Of a DNA stretch of 64,000 nt, positions 18,001-25,733 are shown piece by piece. The stretch's first letter is position 1. Every line of letters begins with the position of its first letter. The stretch comes from Niallia endozanthoxylica (GTDB lineage: Bacteria > Bacillota > Bacilli > Bacillales > Cytobacillaceae): positions 33,365 to 97,364 of the forward strand of contig NZ_VYKL01000031.1 of NCBI RefSeq assembly GCF_008710145.1, written 5' to 3'. The notes under the pieces were generated by a model that had not been told where the DNA came from, did not search any database, and saw nothing but the letters and a program-made list of their open reading frames with translations. A program made the translations under genes and the position numbers.

Positions 18001-18080
18001 ACCTTGTGAAATTCTGCATTAGCAAAATGGGGGTCATATTCAAAATCTGGAGATGATTATGAATGGTCAAAAATGAAATA

Positions 18081-18114
18081 AAAAAGGGAAAGAGTATCAT
18101 TTCACTCTTTCCCT
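18081..18114 (-). terminator. Terminator of the minus-strand TerC gene
   Basis: AGGGAAAGAGT (18085-18095) pairs with ACTCTTTCCCT (18104-18114). The T-run is on the minus strand. Confidence 0.9.
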
Positions 18115-18119
18115 AATCA

Positions 18120-18839
18120 TTATGCTGTTTGTTTTCCTTCTGCCGCTTTTGAATGGCTGTGATTTTTTAAATAACCAGCTGTAAGTACTAGGGCTGTTAT
18201 GACAGCTAGAATAACATACGCCATTGCGCCATGTGGAATTTCAACTAAATTATTTAGGTTTTTATCTTTTAGAATCATTTCTCCTGCCGTCCAAGAAAGA
18301 ATTCCTGCACCGGCATAGCCAATCCAAGAATATTTTTCCATCATTTTAACAATAAATTTTGAACCAAAAATCATAATAGGAATACTAATAATGACACCAA
18401 GAGCAATCATCCCAATATGACCATGAGCAGCTCCAGCAACAGCGACTACGTTATCCAAGCTCATAACAGCATCTGCAATAATGATTGTTTGTATGGCTTT
18501 TGATAGACTATTATGTGACGTAATATTTGTATCCTCTTCCCCTTCTACCAATACCTTATAGGCAATCCAGAGAAGAAGGGCACCACCGATAAGGTTTACA
18601 TAGGGAATTTGAAGTAGATAAACAATAATGGCTGCAAAAGCAATTCGTAAAATAACGGCTCCTGCTGTTCCCCAGAAAATGGCTTTATTTTGTAATTCTT
18701 TTGGCAGATTTTTCGTTGCCATGGCAATGACAATGGCATTATCACCGGATAGGATGATATCAATCATGATGATTTTCAATAATGCGATTAGTGCTCCTGA
18801 TGACACAGCAACACCCAGTGCGAGAAGTAAGTTTTCCAT
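18120..18839 (-). CDS. TerC-family membrane protein (YkoY/YjbE type)
   Basis: Start placed at ATG 18839 (MENLLLALGVAV), 239 residues. The longer reading adds an unconserved leader. About seven membrane helices carry the TerC motifs IILSGDNAIVIAMA (about 28-40) and DAVMSLDNVVAVAG (about 125-138), with aspartates inside the membrane. Bacillus homologues are Mn2+ exporters linked to metallation of secreted enzymes. RBS AAGGGG is about 11 bases upstream. I looked for a yybP-ykoY Mn riboswitch upstream and did not see one. Confidence 0.88.
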   Translation of the reverse strand: MENLLLALGVAVSSGALIALLKIIMIDIILSGDNAIVIAMATKNLPKELQNKAIFWGTAGAVILRIAFAAIIVYLLQIPYVNLIGGALLLWIAYKVLVEGEEDTNITSHNSLSKAIQTIIIADAVMSLDNVVAVAGAAHGHIGMIALGVIISIPIMIFGSKFIVKMMEKYSWIGYAGAGILSWTAGEMILKDKNLNNLVEIPHGAMAYVILAVITALVLTAGYLKNHSHSKAAEGKQTA

Positions 18840-19133
18840 CTTTATTAATTTCCCCTTTTTAAATATTTGGTATGCAGTATACATTATACCATAGTTTTCA
18901 GAAATTTCAAATAACACATAGGAAGAATAGTAGTTTTAATAGACTGAAGGTTTGATAGGGCGATGTTGGTATTTTATACTATCTATCCCTTATTGAAAAT
19001 ACCATATTTTATTTATTATTTAGGGGAATTCTATATATTTTTAATGAAAAGCAATTAAATAAGAGAAGGAATTCCATTATTCTAGTGAATAATAGGTTAT
19101 GTAGGAGAAAGGAACTTGCGTATTGCTATAGCT

Positions 19134-19172
19134 AACTAAAATGACGAACAAAGCCTGTTCGTCATTTTAGTT
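19134..19172 (-). terminator. Terminator of the sspH gene
   Basis: A 16-bp symmetrical stem, AACTAAAATGACGAAC (19134-19149) with GTTCGTCATTTTAGTT (19157-19172). It overlaps the stop codon of the spore protein gene. Confidence 0.8.
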
Positions 19173-19365
19173 ACGTAAAATACTTGCCCGTTTCATCTAA
19201 AGAATCAATGGATACCAGCTGTTTGTGATCATGGGCTCCTCGTTCGGAAACCACTGCCATACTTGCTGTTGGATCAATACTTTCAATCCAAACAGGAATG
19301 CCATGATAGTGGACAGCTATTTCTTGATCAGAAGACAAAATTTCTTTGACACGATCTAAATGCAT
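19171..19365 (-). CDS. sspH: H-type small acid-soluble spore protein
   Basis: 64 residues. The sequence follows the SspH pattern: MHLDRVKEILSSDQEI..V.Y.GIPVWIESID...A.V, ending in a short acidic helix. H-type SASPs are minor proteins of the spore core made under sigma-G; their function is unknown. The gene stands alone with its own terminator. Confidence 0.88.
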   Translation of the reverse strand: MHLDRVKEILSSDQEIAVHYHGIPVWIESIDPTASMAVVSERGAHDHKQLVSIDSLDETGKYFT

Positions 19366-19531
19366 GTTCTCACCTCACTTATATCGTTTGCGAATACAAT
19401 AGAAAACATGCAGGATACCTAAAATTTTGCTATAAAGTTCTGTTCCGAGGGGACAGGCACAAGAAATAATAAAAGCGGAACAGGGACGGAGGGCCCGATA
19501 TGACGTTCTAAAGAAAAATCATGTAACAGAT

Positions 19532-19561
19532 AAAAAACTCGTCACTTCTGACGAGTTTTTT
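19532..19561 (-). terminator. Bidirectional terminator after the aldehyde dehydrogenase gene
   Basis: AAAAAACTCGTCA (19532-19544) and TGACGAGTTTTTT (19549-19561) around a CTTC loop. It ends the N-demethylase gene cluster on the minus strand. Confidence 0.9.
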
Positions 19562-19603
19562 ATGTAATTTATTCCTTTATAGGGACAAAGTTTCTCTATT
19601 CAC

Positions 19604-21100
19604 TTATTTATTGTCAGAAAACCATCCAGTAGGTGCTACTGCTAAGTTCATGTTAATTTGCTTTACTTCTTGGAATTCGTCTAATCCAAATGTTCCAAGG
19701 CTGGAACCGATGCCGCTTTGTTTATATCCGTGCCATGGTGCTTCGTTATAGGTAGGGCCATATGTGTTAATCCAAGTGATACCAGCACGTACTTCTTTAA
19801 TCACACGCATCGCTTTTGCTCCGTCTGAAGTGAAGACACCGCCGGCAAGACCATAGATAGTGTCATTTGCTAGTTTAATGGCTTCTTCTTCATTTTTGAA
19901 TTTTTGAATCACGGCAACAGGTCCGAAGATTTCTTCTTTTACGATGCTCATCTCCGGCATTACATTAGTGAAAACGGTTGGTTCAATAAAGAACCCTTTA
20001 TCTAAACCATTTTCTGTCAAACGATTCCCGCCGCATGCCAATGTTGCGCCTTCCTTTTTACCAATTTCAATATAGTCTAGAATCGTATGAAGCTGGGCTT
20101 CACTGACAATGGCGCCCATTTCGGAGCCTTCTTCTAACCCAGGACCTACTTTAATATTTTTGGCGCGTCTGACGAACTCAGAAACGAATCGATCATAAAT
20201 GCTTTCTTCCACAATAATCCGGCTTCCTGCAGAACATACTTGGCCAGAACCATAGAAGATACCAACTAATGCGTTATCAACAGCCGCTTCAAAATCAGCA
20301 TCCGCAAAGATAATGTTTGGTGACTTTCCGCCTAGTTCAAGCGAGATTTTCTTCAAATTGCCTGCTGCACTGCGCATAATGCTTCTTCCTACTTCCGTGC
20401 TGCCGGTAAAAGAAACCATATCTACATCATGGCTGGCTGCAATGACGTCGCCAACGACGGAGCCTTTTCCTAACACCAAATTGACAACACCTTTAGGGAT
20501 ACCGACTTCTTCTATAATTTCAACTAATTTCGTCGCTGTTACAGGAGTCACTTCTGCCGGTTTATATACAATGGTATTTCCAGCTGCTAAGGCAGGAGCA
20601 AATTTCCAAACACTCATGAGGAATGGGAAATTCCACGGAACAATTAAGCCTGTAACGCCAACTGGTTCACGCACAACCATAGCTTGCATCGGATCCGCTA
20701 CATGATAGGTTTGTCCATCTGGCGTTCTAATCAAACCTGCGTAATAGCGGAAGCAGGAGGCTGCATCAGATATATCAATATCAGCCTCAGCTCTGATTTT
20801 TCCATTATCTTTGACTTCAAGTTCTACGAGTACATCATGTTTTTCATCAATTTTATCAGCAATTTTCAAGAGAAAATCGGAGCGTTCCTGCGCGCTTAAT
20901 TTAGACCAAATACCGCTTTCAAAGGCTTCTTTTGCCGCTTTAATCGCTTCTTCTGTTTCTTCAACAGTTGCTCTTGGAGCGATAGCAATTAATTCACCAT
21001 TTGCCGGATTAATAACCTTATTGCAATCAGGATTATTTGAAAGTCTCCATTCACCATTAATATACATCTTTAATTCTAGTACTTGAGTAGTTGTTGTCAT
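19604..21100 (-). CDS. NAD(P)-dependent aldehyde dehydrogenase
   Basis: 498 residues from ATG 21100, which lies 8 bases from GGAGG; ATG 21106 is too close. Standard ALDH fold: FPFLMSVWKFAPALAAGN, FTGSTEVG for the coenzyme, SLELGGKSPN with the catalytic base Glu, and GSGQVCSAGSR with the catalytic Cys. It ends the N-demethylase cluster, so it probably oxidises an aldehyde released there (formaldehyde or a larger one). The terminal GIGSSLGTFGLDEFQEVKQIN is of the betaine-aldehyde/phenylacetaldehyde type. Specificity unproven. Confidence 0.9.
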   Translation of the reverse strand: MTTTTQVLELKMYINGEWRLSNNPDCNKVINPANGELIAIAPRATVEETEEAIKAAKEAFESGIWSKLSAQERSDFLLKIADKIDEKHDVLVELEVKDNGKIRAEADIDISDAASCFRYYAGLIRTPDGQTYHVADPMQAMVVREPVGVTGLIVPWNFPFLMSVWKFAPALAAGNTIVYKPAEVTPVTATKLVEIIEEVGIPKGVVNLVLGKGSVVGDVIAASHDVDMVSFTGSTEVGRSIMRSAAGNLKKISLELGGKSPNIIFADADFEAAVDNALVGIFYGSGQVCSAGSRIIVEESIYDRFVSEFVRRAKNIKVGPGLEEGSEMGAIVSEAQLHTILDYIEIGKKEGATLACGGNRLTENGLDKGFFIEPTVFTNVMPEMSIVKEEIFGPVAVIQKFKNEEEAIKLANDTIYGLAGGVFTSDGAKAMRVIKEVRAGITWINTYGPTYNEAPWHGYKQSGIGSSLGTFGLDEFQEVKQINMNLAVAPTGWFSDNK

Positions 21101-21171
21101 TTTCATTGCCTCCTAATATTTATAAATTTATAACATTGTACTAATCAAATAGGATAGAGTAGAAGAGCTTA

Positions 21172-22146
21172 TTACAGGTCCAACACAAGCTCTTTTTCAG
21201 TTTCCTTTGCTCTAGAGCAGCATGTTAAAATAACTTTCTTCTCCTGTCTTTCGTCTTCTTTATAGAAGTGGTCGCGGTGATCAACCTGACCGTCAACGAG
21301 CTGTACTTCACAGCTTCCACATCCGCCAACCTTGCAAGAGTAAGGGGCTTCAACTCCAGCCTTTAATAGGGCATCTAGTAATGTTTCTTCTTCCGTTACT
21401 TCTACTTGTTTGCCGCTGTTCGCTAATGTCACTACAAAAGGGTTTTTCGGGCCTTCATCGTTAGCCGCAAATAATTCAAAATGAATCGAATGACTTGGAT
21501 AACCGTAGCTTTCTGCTGCTTCTCTAAATTCTTTCACCATGGAAACGGGTCCGCAGAAATACACATGTGAACCAATCCGATGTTCAGCCATTGTTTCAGG
21601 TTTCATTCTAGCTGTATTTTCCATTCTTGAAAAATAAAAGTGACATTTACCAGGATATTTTGCCTTCAAAACATCATAAAAAGCACATTCTTCTTTCGTT
21701 TTTGCCGCGTAATGTAATTCAAAGGATTTTCCTTCGGCAGTCAAATCCTCCATCATGGTTATAAAAGGGGTAATGCCAATACCTGCTGCATAAAACACAT
21801 GATGTTTAGCGGCTTTGAAGGCAAGCGGGAAATGATTTTTCGGCCAACTGATTTCTACATAATCTCCAACTCTAATCTGATCATGCCAATAAACAGATCC
21901 ACCCCTTGAATGGTCATCCTTACGAACGGCAATTGCATATTGACTGCGGTCGCTCGGGTGGCTGACAAGTGAGTAATTTCTTTCGATTATCTCTTCGCCA
22001 TTTTTCACAAAGGTGGCAATATGTGAACCGCCGGTAAAAGCAGGCAGTAATTCCCGGTCAACCGCATATAAATGGAAGCGTTTAACAAAATTTGTTTCCT
22101 GAATGATTTTTCCAACATAGACTTGAATATTTCCGAATCCACTCAT
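21172..22146 (-). CDS. Phthalate dioxygenase reductase-type oxidoreductase (FAD, NAD, 2Fe-2S)
   Basis: 324 residues from ATG 22146, behind GGAG. Order: FAD-binding barrel (about 1-100; RNYSLVSHPSD), NAD-binding domain (about 105-225; FYAAGIGITPF, YFCGPVSMV), and a C-terminal plant-type 2Fe-2S domain with PYSCKVGGCGSCEV plus a later TCCS. This is the PDR/VanB layout that feeds electrons one at a time to an oxygenase. Its place after the haem N-demethylase and DmmA-like genes makes those the likely acceptors. Confidence 0.9.
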   Translation of the reverse strand: MSGFGNIQVYVGKIIQETNFVKRFHLYAVDRELLPAFTGGSHIATFVKNGEEIIERNYSLVSHPSDRSQYAIAVRKDDHSRGGSVYWHDQIRVGDYVEISWPKNHFPLAFKAAKHHVFYAAGIGITPFITMMEDLTAEGKSFELHYAAKTKEECAFYDVLKAKYPGKCHFYFSRMENTARMKPETMAEHRIGSHVYFCGPVSMVKEFREAAESYGYPSHSIHFELFAANDEGPKNPFVVTLANSGKQVEVTEEETLLDALLKAGVEAPYSCKVGGCGSCEVQLVDGQVDHRDHFYKEDERQEKKVILTCCSRAKETEKELVLDL

Positions 22147-22204
22147 CCTTATCACTCCAATCCAATCGTTTTGTCTGTTTGATAAAATAAATCTCACACA
22201 GCTG

Positions 22205-22723
22205 TTAATTTGGTGTTACAAATGCAGGATTATATGGATAGCCAATATATCCTTTTCTTTCCCTTGAGAAGAAAGGGCCAATTTCTAAGCTGATTTGACA
22301 ATGATGACAAATGGTATCTGTTTCTTCTGCTTCCACTTCTTGGAGGTGAAAGCATTTGATACAATACACATTCCGTTTCTTTCCACCAGAAATAAGCGTT
22401 TGAATTTCGTCCTCTGAAAAACCAGCCTCAATGGCTGCTGTGAAAATGGTTACGGCATCATCCCAATGGGCTGAAATATAAAGCTGGGTTCCCATTTTTT
22501 GACGGTCAACGATTTCACTCACGTACTCTAACTGTGCAGGATTGTGGATTTCTATGAGTTCATATTCCTTTTGGCCATTTATTTCTTTAATAAATGGCTG
22601 GATTTTTGCTGTTTCATTCGGTGCAGCAGAAATAATTAAATATTTTCTTCTATCCTGTCGTACTGTGAATGCTCCAACAATGCTAACAGATTGATCAAAT
22701 AATACGGGGCTGTTGTAGACCAC
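22205..22723 (-). CDS. DmmA-like subunit (dimethylamine monooxygenase family)
   Basis: 172 residues, GTG start with GGGAGG 8 bases upstream. The N-terminal half is an alpha/beta domain (KYLIISAAPNET, GTQLYISAHWDDA). The C-terminus has a zinc-ribbon pair CIKC...CHHC (about 122-143), the layout of DmmA-family proteins. In characterised methylotroph systems this subunit works with a DUF3445 haem protein and a reductase to demethylate amines. All three are adjacent here. Confidence 0.75.
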   Translation of the reverse strand: MVYNSPVLFDQSVSIVGAFTVRQDRRKYLIISAAPNETAKIQPFIKEINGQKEYELIEIHNPAQLEYVSEIVDRQKMGTQLYISAHWDDAVTIFTAAIEAGFSEDEIQTLISGGKKRNVYCIKCFHLQEVEAEETDTICHHCQISLEIGPFFSRERKGYIGYPYNPAFVTPN

Positions 22724-22742
22724 TTTACATGCCTCCCAATTC

Positions 22743-23729
22743 TTATTTTGTTTGTAAATTTAATTGCTCCACTTGGTTTTTTAAATATTCTACGGTTGGT
22801 TCAATGAATGGAGTAAACCCTTTGTAATCTGCCATTGGTTTCGGAATATCAGAAAGAATAGAATACGTTTGTTTTAACCATTCTGGTCTTTGCTTTAAAT
22901 CTTTCATGGCAAGGAATTGAGTGTTTAAAACGAATAGAACGGCATTGCTTCTAGGCATACGATAGAAAAATTGTTCTTCTACACGAAGTCTCACAAGTTC
23001 ACCGGCATTTTCAGAGTTCACTAGATAGCGGGTTGGACCCCAGGTATCAAAGGTTTCATAGTTAACATCCCAACGGTTCGCCATCAAGTTCCAGTTAATT
23101 CTTGTCCAAGGTTCACCTGGCAGCACATTACGAATTAAGAAATCGCGAACTCTTTGTGCCAACGGGACACCTGTACGTGACACAAACGGAACAGGTCCGT
23201 GAATTTCATCAAAGGACATTCCTTTATTCCAATGCGGGGAGAACAGAGCAGCATAGGATTCCTGGGCCACTTCAAGATAAAGGTTGTCATCTCTATTAAC
23301 CATTAAGACAAAGTCTGTAGTGAAATGACGGCCGATTAAATCTAAGGGCTCAAGCTCGATGCTTGGTGCATTACCAAAAATGAAGGATTCGGTTTCATTT
23401 AGGATGTTATTATGAAACGTCCAATGATTTCCGTTCTTTTCTAATTGGAAGTGCTCAGGGTATTTATCAACCGCCAAATTCATCAGCATTTCGGCAACTT
23501 CCCATTGCATTTCCATTGTATGAGGATAGGATTGAAACCTTACTTCAGGCTGTTCACGAAGTAATTCTCGTTTTCTTTTGATTTGCTTTTTATATTCAGG
23601 TGTAATGACAACACAATTCTGGTGATTCTTATCCAATTTTCTTAAGTCATTTGAATAACGATAGTTGTTTCCTTCTTTAATTGTGTGAAAAGGGTATGGG
23701 AACAGTTCTAGATTAGTAGATTCAAACAT
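22743..23729 (-). CDS. Haem-dependent oxidative N-demethylase alpha subunit (DUF3445)
   Basis: 328 residues. Family features: an N-terminal FPFHTIKEGNNYR-like opening (here FPYPFHTIKEGN), the domain core with LDLIGRHFTTDFVLM and RINWNLMANRWDV, and the conserved LRVEEQFFYRMPRSNAVLF near residue 260. Related enzymes use haem, NAD(P)H electrons and O2 to remove N-methyl groups as formaldehyde. Strong RBS (AAAGGAGG). It has its own sigma-54 promoter and upstream palindrome at 23775-23874. Substrate unknown; dimethylamine is the precedent. Confidence 0.85.
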   Translation of the reverse strand: MFESTNLELFPYPFHTIKEGNNYRYSNDLRKLDKNHQNCVVITPEYKKQIKRKRELLREQPEVRFQSYPHTMEMQWEVAEMLMNLAVDKYPEHFQLEKNGNHWTFHNNILNETESFIFGNAPSIELEPLDLIGRHFTTDFVLMVNRDDNLYLEVAQESYAALFSPHWNKGMSFDEIHGPVPFVSRTGVPLAQRVRDFLIRNVLPGEPWTRINWNLMANRWDVNYETFDTWGPTRYLVNSENAGELVRLRVEEQFFYRMPRSNAVLFVLNTQFLAMKDLKQRPEWLKQTYSILSDIPKPMADYKGFTPFIEPTVEYLKNQVEQLNLQTK

Positions 23730-23774
23730 GAAAACTCCTCCTTTATTTAAAAAACATTTCTTTACTAGTATTTA

Positions 23775-23791
23775 AGCAATAAGTATGCCAA
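23775..23791 (-). promoter_or_regulatory. Sigma-54 (-24/-12) promoter for the N-demethylase genes
   Basis: Minus strand reads TTGGCATACTTATTGCT. The GG and GC are exactly 10 bp apart, as sigma-54 requires. It lies about 45-60 bp upstream of the DUF3445 start. Confidence 0.8.
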
Positions 23792-23841
23792 TTTTAAATA
23801 CGGTATTTTTTAAGCTTTAAATATATTTTATATTCTGAATA

Positions 23842-23874
23842 TTTCATTTATAAAATTTTTATTCACAATTGAAA
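23842..23874 (-). promoter_or_regulatory. Putative upstream activator site (copy 2)
   Basis: A 33-bp imperfect palindrome opening TTTCAT and closing TTGAAA, with core AATTTTTATTCA. It matches the copy at 25648-25680 at 26 of 33 positions. Its centre is 75 bp upstream of the sigma-54 promoter centre, the same as for copy 1. It lies at the 3' edge of the permease gene. Confidence 0.65.
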
Positions 23875-23875
23875 T

Positions 23876-25306
23876 CTATACCAAATCCACTTGTTCTTGT
23901 ATCGGCTCAGTTGCTTTTTTACTTGCTTCTTTATCTACGCTGTAAGCAAAGATATATCTGGCTGAAATATAGTAAGTAATAAGAGAAGCAAAATAGGCAG
24001 GAATACCAGCCGAGATATATTCGAATAGACCGCTTGCTTTATCTAATAGAGGGTTATACAGCCCCCAATAAACGACTGTTCCAATGATGATACTCGTGAT
24101 GGCAGATGGATTGATGCCATGCCAATACTTATACTTTCCATTTGTATTATAAAGATCATATAAGGAAATCTTTTGTTTTTTGACAAAGAAAAAATCTGCA
24201 ATTACAATACCGCCGGCAATGGACATAATATAAGCAATGACAGTGATAAAAGAGTTAAAGGCATTGTAGAAGGTGGAACTTAATAATAGAAATACAGAAG
24301 GGATGGTAGTTAACATCGCGACCAGCCAAGAACTCTTTGGAAACACTGTTTTTAAGCTAATGACTTGTGAATACATTAAAAATATCGCTGCCGTTAAATT
24401 GCCAAGTGTCAGCAGGATTAATCCGATTAACCCAAACCATGTACCAGCAATGGCTATCATCCATTCGGTCGGGTTTTGTGTCCCGACAACTAATGTGGTC
24501 AATGCACCTAGGACAACCGCTATATTAACAAGAATTCCATAGCTGAAAAACGTTGCTTTATAGGCGGCTTTTTCACTTTTGACCAAGCGGGAATACTGGC
24601 CTAAATAGGGCAGCCAGGAAAAACCTAATCCTACATTTAGTTCAAGCGCAGTCATAAAGGAGCGTGAAAAGTCTTCATAGGGTTCAGCAGGGGTTAAGGC
24701 CAAAATTTTCTCTAAACCTTGTCCAGTTACAATTAAAATGAGTAAACCAACTAATAAAATCGCAATGGCTGGCACTCCAATCCAATTGAACTTACGAATA
24801 GCTAGTGGTCCTTTAAAGGTAACTGCAAAAGCAATTATAAATAAGAGAATCGCAAAAAGGGGAACACCAGTTGAAGCTGAGGTAAGAAAAGCCGGCAAAC
24901 TAGTAAAACTTAATAACTTTACAATTGCCTCACCTGCCATATAAAGAGCAACGGCAGTATAGCCAATCGTTAAGATGGCAAAAACAAAATAAAAGATTTT
25001 TGCGCCTAAATAACCGAAAGAGCTTCTAAATCCAATAAAGGTATCAATGCCATATCGGGCAAAATAGATGGTAATTGGTACAATTAATAGAATAGGAAAT
25101 GCTTCACCAAAAAGAATCGCCCCTAAACCTTCTCCGGCATCTACCATCAAACCGGTATAAGCACCCGTTAGGATACATATACAAGATATTCCTATTCCTA
25201 CTTGGATTAAAATCAAATCCCACATACCAAAGACACGATCCTTCTTTGCTGCCGGAAGAAAGCCAAAGGCTACATCCTTTGAAATCGAAGAATTTTCTTT
25301 ACCCAT
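23876..25306 (-). CDS. NCS1-family (purine/cytosine-type) permease
   Basis: 476 residues and about 12 membrane helices. GMWDLILIQVGIGISCICILTG near the N-terminus and the FIGFRSSFGYLGAKIF loop are typical of nucleobase:cation symporter-1 proteins (cytosine, uracil, allantoin, hydantoin carriers). Its inclusion in the demethylase cluster suggests it imports the substrate, which may be an N-methylated heterocycle or amine. It follows the 67-residue membrane protein gene by 26 bases. Confidence 0.8.
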   Translation of the reverse strand: MGKENSSISKDVAFGFLPAAKKDRVFGMWDLILIQVGIGISCICILTGAYTGLMVDAGEGLGAILFGEAFPILLIVPITIYFARYGIDTFIGFRSSFGYLGAKIFYFVFAILTIGYTAVALYMAGEAIVKLLSFTSLPAFLTSASTGVPLFAILLFIIAFAVTFKGPLAIRKFNWIGVPAIAILLVGLLILIVTGQGLEKILALTPAEPYEDFSRSFMTALELNVGLGFSWLPYLGQYSRLVKSEKAAYKATFFSYGILVNIAVVLGALTTLVVGTQNPTEWMIAIAGTWFGLIGLILLTLGNLTAAIFLMYSQVISLKTVFPKSSWLVAMLTTIPSVFLLLSSTFYNAFNSFITVIAYIMSIAGGIVIADFFFVKKQKISLYDLYNTNGKYKYWHGINPSAITSIIIGTVVYWGLYNPLLDKASGLFEYISAGIPAYFASLITYYISARYIFAYSVDKEASKKATEPIQEQVDLV

Positions 25307-25332
25307 ATTCTGCCTCCTATACTATAATAAAA

Positions 25333-25536
25333 CTAGGTTAGTAAAACATAAGCCAAAAACGCAGCAATAACTCCCACAATCACAATTGAGCCTCTTGCAT
25401 CCGAAAATTTCATTTTCTCAACAACGGAATCCGTTTCTTGATAGTCCTTAATTCTGTTATGAAGATCTGTATACATTTCTTTAATGAATGGATCATTTGA
25501 TTCCATGTTCTTTTGAATAGGATCTTTAGAATCCAA
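25333..25536 (-). CDS. Small single-pass membrane protein heading the sigma-54 operon
   Basis: 67 residues, TTG start at 25536 with AGGAGG 8 bases upstream. A hydrophilic N-terminal part (DPFIKEMYTDLHNRIKDYQE) is followed by one C-terminal helix (SIVIVGVIAAFLAYVLL). No family recognised. As first gene after the -24/-12 promoter and directly before the permease it may be an accessory or small regulatory subunit of that permease. Confidence 0.7.
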   Translation of the reverse strand: MDSKDPIQKNMESNDPFIKEMYTDLHNRIKDYQETDSVVEKMKFSDARGSIVIVGVIAAFLAYVLLT

Positions 25537-25580
25537 TGGGACATCCTCCTTTCTATACCTTTGTTACATAACAGTATTGT

Positions 25581-25597
25581 AGCAATTCTTATGCCAA
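25581..25597 (-). promoter_or_regulatory. Sigma-54 (-24/-12) promoter for the permease operon
   Basis: Minus strand reads TTGGCATAAGAATTGCT, with GG and GC 10 bp apart. It is nearly identical to the element at 23775-23791 and about 45 bp upstream of the small membrane protein gene. Confidence 0.85.
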
Positions 25598-25647
25598 ACA
25601 AAATTTCTCGAAAAAGTTACAAAAACTGTATTTTTTCCTCTTTTTGA

Positions 25648-25680
25648 TTTCATATTTGAAATTTTTATTCAATTATGAAA
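25648..25680 (-). promoter_or_regulatory. Putative upstream activator site (copy 1)
   Basis: A 33-bp imperfect palindrome, TTTCAT ... ATGAAA around AATTTTTATTCA. It is the best copy of the two. Its centre is 75 bp upstream of the -24/-12 centre, a usual distance for a sigma-54 activator. It lies between the divergent activator gene and the operon. Confidence 0.7.
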
Positions 25681-25733
25681 TAATTTACTAAAAACTCTGA
25701 ATTTTCAAATTTAACATAAGGGGTGCAGCCAAG

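Noticed and set aside
18840..19130. Mn2+ (yybP-ykoY) riboswitch before the first TerC gene
   Set aside because: TerC genes often have one, but the conserved sequence and junctions were not visible here.
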